This document shows, one piece after another, positions 8,173-15,197 of a DNA stretch of 64,000 nucleotides. How positions within the stretch are numbered: the stretch's first letter is position 1; every line of letters starts with the position of its first letter. Source of the stretch: Anaerobacterium chartisolvens (GTDB taxonomy: Bacteria > Bacillota > Clostridia > Acetivibrionales > DSM-27016); NCBI RefSeq assembly GCF_003337415.1, contig NZ_QPJT01000019.1:1-64000 (forward strand), written 5' to 3'. The notes under the pieces were generated by a model that worked only from the letters and a program-made list of their open reading frames with translations, made no database searches and had not been told where the DNA came from. Both the position numbers and the translations under genes were made by a program.

Positions 8173-8879
8173 AGCGTGTTTTAATCGTTGAAGATGATGC
8201 AGAGATAGCGGCAATCGAAAAGGATTACTTGGAGATAAACGATATTGAATCTGACATTGCCGCAGACGGCAACACGGCGCTTGAAATGATAAAGGCAAAA
8301 CAATACGATTTGCTTCTTCTTGATGTGATGCTGCCGGGTAAAAATGGTTTTCAGCTTTGTAAAGAAATCCGTGATGCCTTTGATCTACCTATTTTAATGG
8401 TTACGGCAAAAATAGAATCAGTTAATAAAATAAGAGGGCTTGGATTCGGTGCGGATGATTATATAACAAAGCCGTTTGAACCCGCCGAGCTTGTGGCGCG
8501 TGTAAAAGCCCACATTGCTCGATATGAACGATTGACTAATGGAAACAAGCAAGAAGAAGTCCCAGATAGGAAAACTGATGATGCAATTGTTGTGGGTGAT
8601 CTGCGTATTCTGCCACAAGCGTACAGAGTCTATGTAAAGGGAAATGAAGTGAAATTCGCAAACAGAGAATTTGAGCTTCTGTTGTTTCTTGCTGTAAACC
8701 CTAATATCGTTTTTTCAAAGGAAACTCTTTTTGAACGGATTTGGGGGTATGATTATGTTGGTGACAGCATAACCGTAACCGTGCATATCAACCGCATACG
8801 TGAAAAAATTGAGCAGAACAGCAGTAACCCTAAGTATATTGATACTGTTTGGGGCGCGGGATATAGATTTAATAAATAA
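8169..8879 (+). CDS. OmpR/PhoB-family response regulator
   Basis: The 236-residue protein has a receiver domain with the acidic pocket EDD at 8-10, phospho-acceptor aspartate in LLLLDVMLPG near residue 52, and the conserved lysine in TKPFEP. A winged-helix DNA-binding domain (about 135-235) ends WGAGYRF. It is coupled to the upstream kinase by a 4-base overlap and closed by a strong terminator. Three 22-bp-phased half-sites upstream of the following ABC operon are the probable targets, since OmpR-type regulators bind direct repeats with about that period. Confidence 0.92.
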   Translation: MKRVLIVEDDAEIAAIEKDYLEINDIESDIAADGNTALEMIKAKQYDLLLLDVMLPGKNGFQLCKEIRDAFDLPILMVTAKIESVNKIRGLGFGADDYITKPFEPAELVARVKAHIARYERLTNGNKQEEVPDRKTDDAIVVGDLRILPQAYRVYVKGNEVKFANREFELLLFLAVNPNIVFSKETLFERIWGYDYVGDSITVTVHINRIREKIEQNSSNPKYIDTVWGAGYRFNK

Positions 8880-8897
8880 AAAAGATACCTTATATGT

Positions 8898-8933
8898 AAA
8901 AGCTGGTGCAGTAAAAACTGTATCGGCTTTTTT
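8898..8933 (+). terminator. rho-independent terminator after the response regulator
   Basis: A 14-bp stem with several G-T pairs (AAAGCTGGTGCAGT against ACTGTATCGGCTTT) is followed by six T. It separates the two-component genes from the ABC operon. Confidence 0.85.
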
Positions 8934-8945
8934 ATTCGTTTAGAA

Positions 8946-9000
8946 ATTGTTAATATCTTTCACTTCGATTGTTAATATCTTTTACCACGATTCTTTAGAG
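8946..9000 (+). promoter_or_regulatory. phased direct repeats, probable response-regulator binding site
   Basis: ATTGTTAATATCTTT occurs identically at 8946-8960 and 8968-8982. A third, partial copy (ATTCTTTA) starts at 8990. All three starts are exactly 22 bases apart, two helical turns, just upstream of the ABC transporter operon. This is the arrangement expected for an OmpR-family activator. Confidence 0.65.
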
Positions 9001-9061
9001 TTGCGGTTTATCATATAACCTATACAAAGCAATTAGAAATTAAATGCAGGGGGTAATGAGA

Positions 9062-9964
9062 ATGGACTTTGTTGTGCAAACAAAAGACCTGTGTAAAGTG
9101 TTCTCTGGCAAAAATGTTGTGAACCGTGTGAATATCAATATTCGCCGTGGGGATATTTACGGATTTATTGGTGAAAATGGGGCGGGGAAAACAACATTTA
9201 TGAGGATGTTGAGCGGGCTTGCCGAACCTACGGGAGGAACGATTCGGCTTTTCGAGAGTGACGACTTGGAAGAGCAACGCAAACGTATCGGTTGCACCAT
9301 TGAGAATCCCGCAATCTATCCGGCCATGACAGCAAGACAGAATTTGGAGGTGTATCGCATACTAATGGGCATTTCCGACAAGGGCATTGTGCCGGAGTTG
9401 CTTGACTTAGTGGGGCTTGGTAACGCGGGCAAAAAGAAAACCAAGGATTTTTCCCTTGGCATGAAGCAACGGTTGATGATTGCCGTCGCTATGATTGGAA
9501 ATCTCGATTTTCTTATTTTAGACGAGCCGATGAACGGTCTTGATCCTATGGGTATCAAGGAGGTGCGCGACTTGCTTTTGAAGCTAAACAAGGAGAAAAA
9601 ACTGACAATCATAATATCCAGTCATATTTTAGACGAGCTTTCCAGAATGGCAACCTGTTACGGTGTTATCCACAAAGGCAATCTCATTGATGAATTTTCG
9701 TCTAAGGAACTGGAGCGCAGGTGCCACCGCAACTTAAAAATCGTTGTAGATGACGTCTACAAAGCGGAACACCTATTAACAACTACGGTCAGTGCAAACT
9801 TCGATGTGACGGCGGATGGAGCGATTGTTCTATATGATCACCTTGACGAAGCTGCCAATATCGGGAAAATGCTTGTTTCAAACGGACTCGCCGTGTCGGC
9901 TCTTGTCCCCGGCGAACAAGACCTTGAAGGTTATTTTATGGATTTGATGAGAGGGAAAAAATAA
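9062..9964 (+). CDS. ABC transporter ATP-binding protein (antimicrobial-peptide/BcrA type)
   Basis: The 300-residue ATPase has Walker A (GENGAGKTT), signature (FSLGMKQRLMIA), Walker B (LDFLILDEPMNGLD) and the switch histidine (SSHIL). A C-terminal extension is typical of BcrA/lantibiotic-immunity exporters. ATG 9062 is preferred because AGGGGG lies eight bases upstream; ATGs at 9044 and 9056 are less well placed. The stop overlaps the permease start by one base (TAATG). Substrate is unknown; resistance to a peptide antibiotic is the usual role of this arrangement. Confidence 0.9.
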   Translation: MDFVVQTKDLCKVFSGKNVVNRVNINIRRGDIYGFIGENGAGKTTFMRMLSGLAEPTGGTIRLFESDDLEEQRKRIGCTIENPAIYPAMTARQNLEVYRILMGISDKGIVPELLDLVGLGNAGKKKTKDFSLGMKQRLMIAVAMIGNLDFLILDEPMNGLDPMGIKEVRDLLLKLNKEKKLTIIISSHILDELSRMATCYGVIHKGNLIDEFSSKELERRCHRNLKIVVDDVYKAEHLLTTTVSANFDVTADGAIVLYDHLDEAANIGKMLVSNGLAVSALVPGEQDLEGYFMDLMRGKK

Positions 9965-10737
9965 TGACGAATATTATCAGATCAGAACTTTACAAACTCA
10001 AAAATTCCAAGCCATTTTACATTTGTCTGTTTGTGTGCGCCGCGATTGCAGTATTTTTAGCTCTTGCCATACAGATGGGTGTCGTTGCCAGAGGCACCGA
10101 AGATGTTGCGGCAATTGCGGATAGTATCAGCGCTGTGTCGCTGCTTGAGCAAACACTTGGCTTGACCTTCCTGCCAACCCTTTTTGGGGTCTTTGTTTCG
10201 TTATTTGTGTCCGGCGAATTTTACAACGGTACTATGAAGAACTATGTATCCAAAGGCGTTAATCGTGTTCAAATTTATCTTTCAAAGATTGTGGTTTGCG
10301 GCATGGCAGTTTTGACGATGTATGTTGTCAATTTTGCGTTTTCGTGTATCACAGGTACGATTCTTTGGGGTTTTGACCCGTATGGTGTCGCAACCTTTTC
10401 CAATTTGGCTGCTATGTTACTTGGCGAAGGGTTATTACTGCTCGCATATTCATCAATATTTGTTTTTGTTTCCATGTGGCTGCGCAGCATAGTAGCATCT
10501 ATCGCCGTCAATATCTGTGCGGTTTCATTATTCCCTACACTACTAATGGCAGTCAACTACGTCATCGGAGATAATGTAACGCTGTCAAATTATTGGATTT
10601 CAGGAAATATTACTGCGCTTGCCTCGCTTGCCCCCGAAAGCGGAGCGGTGCTTCAGGGTATTATAGTAGGGCTGTGTTATTTGCTTGGGGGAACTATTAT
10701 CGGAAGTATATTGTTCAAAAAACAAGATATTAAATAG
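9964..10737 (+). CDS. ABC-2 type permease (BcrB/lantibiotic-export type)
   Basis: The 257-residue protein begins MTNIIRSELYKLKNSKPFYI, the hallmark N-terminus of these permeases. It has about six hydrophobic segments (near 18-38, 60-82, 105-128, 145-170, 178-200 and 228-250). It overlaps the ATPase gene by one base and forms the membrane half of that exporter. It is followed at 13 bases by the amidohydrolase lipoprotein gene in the same transcript. Confidence 0.88.
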   Translation: MTNIIRSELYKLKNSKPFYICLFVCAAIAVFLALAIQMGVVARGTEDVAAIADSISAVSLLEQTLGLTFLPTLFGVFVSLFVSGEFYNGTMKNYVSKGVNRVQIYLSKIVVCGMAVLTMYVVNFAFSCITGTILWGFDPYGVATFSNLAAMLLGEGLLLLAYSSIFVFVSMWLRSIVASIAVNICAVSLFPTLLMAVNYVIGDNVTLSNYWISGNITALASLAPESGAVLQGIIVGLCYLLGGTIIGSILFKKQDIK

Positions 10738-10750
10738 GAGGAAAATGATT

Positions 10751-12055
10751 ATGAATTTCGAAAAAACGATGTCAATCGCAGTTGCGGTGGTTCTTGTTAT
10801 TGGTGTTTTGGGTGGTTGCTCTGCCAAACCAGCGGTTGCGGAAAAACCGCTTACCGCAATAACTAATGCTAAAATTTTCGACGGGGAGAACCTTATCACC
10901 GATACGACCGTGGTTATTAAAGACGGAATCATTCAAGCTGTAGGCGGCGATATATCGGACGAGGCAATCATAATTGATGCAAACGGTGGTATGCTGATGC
11001 CCGGACTTATAGATTCTCATACGCATACCGACATGAACGGTCTGCGTGATGCGCTGAAATTTGGCGTAACCACGGAGCTTGAAATGCAAGGGGAATGGTC
11101 GGTAAAAAAGCGTAAAGAAGTAGCCGACACAAGTGATGTTGCCGACCTGCGTTCTCCCGGAATGGGCGTTACGGCAAAGGATGGACACCCGACACAATAT
11201 ATGAAAGACAGCAGTAATTTTCTTATACGTTGGTTTTTCAAATTTCCAGCTGTCAGTTCCCCTGATGAAGCGGTCAAATTCGTAGATAAACAGGTTAAAA
11301 ATGGGGCTGACTACATCAAAGTTTTTATTGAGGACGGTGATAATATCGGTTATCCCGGACTTCCAACACTTGATGACGAAACGCTTCAAGCGGCCGTTGA
11401 CGAGGGTCACCGCCTTGATAAAATGGCAATCGCCCATGTGACAAGCATTGAGGGAACTAAACGCGCCGTTGCTATCGGAGTTGACGGACTGGGACATTTG
11501 TTCTTTGACAACAAACCTGACAAGGAGCTTGTTGATGACATTGCCGCCAAAGACATATTCGTTATCCCCACGCTGGTAACATTGTCTACTGCTTTTGGCA
11601 ATAATGCAAAATGGCTTGCCGATGACGAACGAGTAAGCTCAAGACTCAGCGAGGAGTGGCTCGAAGCGCTGTCTCGCAGTATGAATGTTTACCCCGAAGG
11701 AAAGCTTGAAGACGCCTACGCCACCGTCATGACGCTACATAATGCCGGTGTGGATATTCTGGCGGGCAGTGATGTGTCTGAACCTATCCCAATCCTTGGC
11801 GGACTGGCTCATGGTGCAAGCTTACATCACGAATTGCAACTGTTGGTTGCCGCAGGGCTTACACCCACCGAGGCATTGCGTGCGGCTACGTCCGTCCCTG
11901 CCGATAGGTTTGACCTTGCCGACCGTGGACGGATTATCCCCGGCGCTCGTGCAGACCTATTACTGGTCGATGGAGATCCGCTGACTGACATATCTGACAC
12001 ACTATCCATTAACGCCGTTTGGCGCGAAGGAGTGCAACTCTCCACCAAAAAGTAG
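10751..12055 (+). CDS. amidohydrolase-superfamily lipoprotein (imidazolonepropionase-like)
   Basis: The 434-residue product starts at ATG 10751, nine bases after AGGAGG. A signal peptide ends in the lipobox VLGGC, so it should be anchored outside the membrane. The metal-dependent hydrolase signature is present: HTHTD in GLIDSHTHTD, a candidate carbamylated lysine in DYIKVF, histidines in IAHVTS and GLGHLF, and the catalytic aspartate in AGSDVS. The C-terminal small beta domain ends in GARADLLLVDGDPL. Its place behind an exporter suggests hydrolysis of an extracellular lactam, peptide or amide. The substrate is not deducible. Confidence 0.85.
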   Translation: MNFEKTMSIAVAVVLVIGVLGGCSAKPAVAEKPLTAITNAKIFDGENLITDTTVVIKDGIIQAVGGDISDEAIIIDANGGMLMPGLIDSHTHTDMNGLRDALKFGVTTELEMQGEWSVKKRKEVADTSDVADLRSPGMGVTAKDGHPTQYMKDSSNFLIRWFFKFPAVSSPDEAVKFVDKQVKNGADYIKVFIEDGDNIGYPGLPTLDDETLQAAVDEGHRLDKMAIAHVTSIEGTKRAVAIGVDGLGHLFFDNKPDKELVDDIAAKDIFVIPTLVTLSTAFGNNAKWLADDERVSSRLSEEWLEALSRSMNVYPEGKLEDAYATVMTLHNAGVDILAGSDVSEPIPILGGLAHGASLHHELQLLVAAGLTPTEALRAATSVPADRFDLADRGRIIPGARADLLLVDGDPLTDISDTLSINAVWREGVQLSTKK

Positions 12056-12070
12056 GTGATGAAAATGACA

Positions 12071-12094
12071 TGCGCCATAGTATGCTATGGCGCA
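12071..12094 (+). terminator. perfect hairpin after the amidohydrolase gene
   Basis: TGCGCCATAG-TATG-CTATGGCGCA is a perfect 10-bp stem, 15 bases past the stop. Only a broken T-rich tail (TATTATTT) follows, so it is either a weak terminator or an mRNA 3'-end structure. Confidence 0.6.
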
Positions 12095-12216
12095 TATTAT
12101 TTCCGCACTGGACAAGCTCGCTCCGGCAATCGGCACAATGTTTTTGCCTTACTGAGATGGTGCTGCTTCTTTCCAAAGAAAAGTTTGGTTCTTCCTTAGA
12201 TGATGAATGTCAGTAA

Positions 12217-12477
12217 CAAGAGAAAAACATAAGACGTCCAATTGTTTATACAGAACAAGCTATTTCTAGTGCCATTAATGCTCTCGATAAAATTTTGATT
12301 GAGGGAATAAGTGTAACACAACTAAAAGCTTTATATGAATTATTATATAACGTAACTGACAGAGAAAGTGGCTATCAAAGTTGGCAATCTATTCGGCTAG
12401 TAAAAAGCATACTAATAAAAATGAGCGGTTCAATAGCTTTATCTTTTGATGTAGAAAAAGTAATTTCTCCACTTTAG
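12217..12477 (+). pseudogene. hypothetical open stretch, no clear start
   Basis: An open frame of 86 codons ends at the stop at 12477, two bases before a dispersed repeat. The peptide (RRPIVYTEQAISSAINALDK to VISPL) looks like a real helical protein tail but is not a family I recognise. The only formal start inside it is a TTG at 12295, with no ribosome binding site. A short ATG frame just upstream (MNVSNKRKT, ending before 12233) would fuse to it with a one-base shift. Most likely a frameshifted or truncated small gene. Confidence 0.35.
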
Positions 12478-12478
12478 A

Positions 12479-12627
12479 GAGGTGGGGACGCACCTGTTTA
12501 TTGAAGCGTTTTCAATCCATTAATTTAAGATAGGATAGGTTTAAGGCAAGGCTGAAGGTCGGCTTCCTTTTTGCTGTGCACGGAGCAGGCAGAGCCAGAA
12601 AACTGTGGAAAAAGCAGGAGCGTCCCC
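12479..12627 (+). repeat. ~147 bp dispersed repeat, copy 2
   Basis: This is the second copy of the unit at 3273-3418, in the same orientation, sharing its start (GAGGTGGGGACGCACCTG), interior and inverted end (GCAGGAGCGTCCCC). A different GC-rich repeat begins ten bases further on. The span between the two copies contains the nuclease-like gene, the methyltransferase fragment and the ABC cassette. Confidence 0.85.
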
Positions 12628-12636
12628 AGCTAGTCC

Positions 12637-12671
12637 CACAATTCGTAGGGAACACCCCCTGTGGTGTTCCG
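12637..12671. repeat. GC-rich GGGAACACC repeat, copy A
   Basis: Thirty-five bases around GTAGGGAACACCCCCTGTGG are identical, in reverse complement, to 46783-46817. A diverged copy lies at 46927-46998. The unit contains GGAACACC and GGTGTTCC in inverted orientation and so can fold. Confidence 0.85.
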
Positions 12672-12794
12672 CCCCCAGAGGCTTTCCGCCACTGTGGTAT
12701 TGCTGTTATTTTAAATGTCCCCATCTTTTGCTTGACTTTTGTGGGCCGCCGACATATACTGTTATTAACGGCCCACAAAAAGGGGAGGTGAAGA

Positions 12795-12974
12795 ATGGGC
12801 GAAAACAAATTAGGCCGTCCAACTGATAATCCCAAAGACATTGTATTGAAAATCCGCCTCGATAATGATACTTCTAAAAAACTGGAAGAATGTAAAGAAG
12901 AAATGGAAGTATCAAAAGCCGAAGTGGTACGGCAAGGGATTAACAAGATGCATGACGACCTCAAGAAAAAATGA
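12795..12974 (+). CDS. small ribbon-helix-helix-like protein (59 aa), mobile-element type
   Basis: The product begins MGENKLGRPTDNPKDIVLKI and continues RLDNDTSKKLEECKEEMEVS, then KAEVVRQGIN. This is a beta strand followed by two helices, the pattern of CopG/Arc-like ribbon-helix-helix regulators, and the GRPTDNPK start is common in small clostridial mobile-element genes. GGGAGGTG lies six bases before the ATG. It probably binds DNA, possibly its own promoter. It is separated by ~150 bp from the next small gene, with which it may form a cargo pair. Confidence 0.75.
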   Translation: MGENKLGRPTDNPKDIVLKIRLDNDTSKKLEECKEEMEVSKAEVVRQGINKMHDDLKKK

Positions 12975-13121
12975 AGGAAGCGGCGCACACTCGTCAAAGA
13001 AACACGCCACTTCCACCACCGACAAATGCCCTAAGGCAAGTGCAGCGTAAATATTATACCATGCGCCGCGAGTCCTTTCAAGCAATGTCGGACATCATAA
13101 AAAAATGAAAGGTGGCGTATT

Positions 13122-13403
13122 ATGATTATACGGCAGTTAAAAGAAAAACAGTTTGAAGGCCTGCATAATTCTCTGGTTATGAAAGCCCATGCCGATCCAT
13201 TGGAGGCGAGCTATACCGTGAGCATGGCAATTAACGGCGCGGAGTATGCCGTTAAGGTGCAGCCGGAGAGGCATAACAAAGTAGCGGTTTTGCAGGCACT
13301 GCGCATCTACCGGGAGGAATGCGGCCCGAGATTTGAGCTGATAACCAAAGGCAATTTGTTGTCCTCGCTTCTTGAAATATTGATTTATCAGGAGGCAGGC
13401 TAA
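13122..13403 (+). CDS. hypothetical protein, 93 aa
   Basis: A small soluble protein (MIIRQLKEKQFEGLHNSLVM start) with alternating strand-helix pattern and no membrane segment. I do not recognise a named family. The AAAGGTGG site 7 bases before the ATG and balanced codon use support it as real. It follows the ribbon-helix-helix gene in the same orientation, which suggests shared origin on an integrated element. Confidence 0.65.
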   Translation: MIIRQLKEKQFEGLHNSLVMKAHADPLEASYTVSMAINGAEYAVKVQPERHNKVAVLQALRIYREECGPRFELITKGNLLSSLLEILIYQEAG

Positions 13404-13424
13404 AAATAACCGCTGCTTACTGTC

Positions 13425-13453
13425 TTGACAATATTATCAAGCTGTGATACTCT
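13425..13453 (+). promoter_or_regulatory. candidate promoter of the antiporter gene, overlapped by a palindrome
   Basis: TTGACA (13425-13430) and TACTCT (13448-13453) are separated by 17 bases. The -35 lies inside the inverted repeat CTTGA-N8-TCAAG (13424-13441), a possible operator. Confidence 0.45.
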
Positions 13454-13585
13454 GATAAGCAATAGCAGGGAATGAGGTTCTCCCTTGGGTTTTACCCTAA
13501 ACCGCTTATTAAGCTGATGACTTCTGTGATTTTTTATCGCAGACGCATTGGCTTTTTTAATGCTCTGCGAAGAATGGAGAGAGAA

Positions 13586-14779
13586 ATGCTTTTATCACTT
13601 GCCCTTGTTTTTCTGTGCGGAATGACGCTCGGAAAAATATTTGAAAAATTTAAGCTGCCCGGCCTGTTGGGAATGCTGCTGACAGGAGTGATCCTCGGGC
13701 CATATGCGCTGAATTTACTGGATGATTCAATATTGGCAATATCCCCTGATTTGCGGCAGATTGCTCTTATTATCATCTTAACCCGCGCGGGATTGAATCT
13801 CGATATAAAGGATTTAAAAAAAGTTGGGTGTTCGGCAATTCTCATGTGTTTTATTCCCGCTTGCTTTGAAATCATCGGTATGCTCATATTTGCACCCATA
13901 TTGCTGGGTATCACCTATTTGGAAGCGGCTATTTTAGGAACTGTAATTGCAGCGGTTTCCCCCGCCGTTATTATACCAAGAATGCTGAAGCTGATGGAAA
14001 GCGGCTATGGCAAAGAAAAAAGTATTCCCCAGATGATTATGGCGGGCGCTTCTGTTGACGATGTTTTTGTCATTGTTCTGTTTACCGCATTTACAGGCTT
14101 GGCGCAAGGCGGCACCATTGATCTTGTGAGCTTTTTAACCATTCCCACTTCAATCCTTTTAGGGCTCGCCGGAGGCGCGATAATCGGTTTGCTTTTATCC
14201 CTTTTCTTTTCTAAGGTGCATATTCGTGACAGTGGAAAGGTGATTATTATGCTCGCCATATCTTTTCTGCTTATTACATTAGAGCATAGCTTAAAAGGAG
14301 CCGTAGGGTTTTCGGGATTGCTTGCAGTCATGGCACTGGGCACTGCCATTCAGCAAAGAAAACATGACGTGTCCAAACGGCTGTCCCAAAAGTTCTCCAA
14401 GCTTTGGGTGGGCGCGGAGGTTCTGTTATTTGTTCTTGTAGGCGCTATGGTAAACATCAGCTATGCCCTTAATGCCGGATTATTTGCGAGTGCCCTTATA
14501 TTCTGCGTTTTGATTTTCCGTATGATGGGTGTGCTTGTGTGCCTCATAAAAACAAAGCTAAACAAAAAAGAACGTCTTTTTTCTGCAATTGCGTATATGC
14601 CCAAAGCAACCGTACAGGCGGCAATCGGCGGTATTCCCCTTGCAATGGGACTTGCTTGCGGGGATATTGTATTAACGGTAGCGGTATTATCTATTTTAAT
14701 TACCGCACCACTTGGAGCAGTCCTTATGGATGTGACGCATAAAAAGCTTTTGACACGTAGTGACGGACCTAAGATTTAA
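13586..14779 (+). CDS. cation:proton antiporter, CPA2/KefB-like membrane domain
   Basis: The ~397-residue protein has about 12 transmembrane segments, beginning MLLSLALVFLCGMTLGKIFE. Family features include the LPGLLGMLLTGVILGP segment in the first helices, a TRAGLNLD segment, and ASVDDVFVIVLF with adjacent aspartates in the ion-binding helix. No RCK/TrkA-N domain follows, so this is the transport module alone. ATG 13586 is preferred over 13574 because GAGAG lies just upstream, but both are possible. It is likely a Na+ or K+/H+ exchanger at the cell membrane. Confidence 0.85.
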   Translation: MLLSLALVFLCGMTLGKIFEKFKLPGLLGMLLTGVILGPYALNLLDDSILAISPDLRQIALIIILTRAGLNLDIKDLKKVGCSAILMCFIPACFEIIGMLIFAPILLGITYLEAAILGTVIAAVSPAVIIPRMLKLMESGYGKEKSIPQMIMAGASVDDVFVIVLFTAFTGLAQGGTIDLVSFLTIPTSILLGLAGGAIIGLLLSLFFSKVHIRDSGKVIIMLAISFLLITLEHSLKGAVGFSGLLAVMALGTAIQQRKHDVSKRLSQKFSKLWVGAEVLLFVLVGAMVNISYALNAGLFASALIFCVLIFRMMGVLVCLIKTKLNKKERLFSAIAYMPKATVQAAIGGIPLAMGLACGDIVLTVAVLSILITAPLGAVLMDVTHKKLLTRSDGPKI

Positions 14780-14889
14780 AGTTAAAAAAACGGGTACAGA
14801 GGAATGTCCCCAATATTTTTGCGTCAATGAGAATAAGATGGTGTTATCAATGTAGGGCAGACCTATGTGTCTGCTCTCAAAATAAGGTA

Positions 14890-14918
14890 TTGCATTATTG
14901 ATTTGTAAGTGCTATAAT
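14890..14918 (+). promoter_or_regulatory. trp operon promoter
   Basis: TTGCAT (14890-14895) and TATAAT (14913-14918) with a 17-base spacer. Initiation near 14925 gives a leader of about 270 bases before the first gene. Confidence 0.7.
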
Positions 14919-14925
14919 TTTTTTA

Positions 14926-15062
14926 AATAATATAGTTTGTTTAGATTAGAAGAGAGATAGAAAATGCTTTTAGCTGCATTTTCTTTGCCGAGGATTTGGT
15001 TTTGAAGAGATGAGAAGAGACGAGGCTGTTTATATGCCGGGTTCCTTTGACCTGGTTTTTTT
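14926..15062 (+). promoter_or_regulatory. trp leader: attenuator with GAG/TAG triplet array (TRAP-like)
   Basis: The leader carries triplets at exact 5-base spacing in two clusters: TAG 14942, TAG 14947, GAG 14952, TAG 14958, and GAG 15007, 15012, 15017, 15022. Single ones lie at 14933, 14971 and 14990, making eleven in all. A 9-bp hairpin (14959-14967 with 14976-14984) lies between clusters. The terminator stem is CCGGGT/ACCTGG (15037-15042 with 15050-15055) plus seven T. GGATTTGG (14992-14999) can pair with CCGGGTTCC (15037-15045) as an antiterminator. The GAG-NN array is what the trp RNA-binding attenuation protein recognises in bacilli. Whether this organism has TRAP is unknown. No T-box sequence is present. 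Confidence 0.5.
15037..15062 (+). terminator. intrinsic terminator (attenuator) in the trp leader
   Basis: A 6-bp stem with one G-T pair, a 7-base loop and a TTTTTTT tail lies 135 bases before the first trp gene. A terminator there only makes sense as a conditional attenuator. Confidence 0.75.
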
Positions 15063-15197
15063 AATTCTGCGATAGCTTAAATTCTCTTTAGAGCCCTTTT
15101 GAACTTATTGCTTGTATAAAAGGGTGTATGCCTGCTTTGACGGGCGATTCTCATGTCTTCTTTCCTTGGGCACATCAAAAGAAAGGAGGCTCTTAAA

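Noticed and set aside
10772-11497. 241-codon open frame on the minus strand inside the amidohydrolase gene
   Set aside because: It is antisense to a gene with clear catalytic motifs, lacks a ribosome binding site and has no recognisable protein character.
12576-12826. Overlapping short open frames across the repeats at 12.6 kb
   Set aside because: They arise from dispersed repeat DNA (12479-12671) and run into the real 59-codon gene in another frame.
14926-15197. T-box leader for the trp operon
   Set aside because: No AGGGTGGNACCGCG-type sequence or specifier domain landmarks could be found in the leader.
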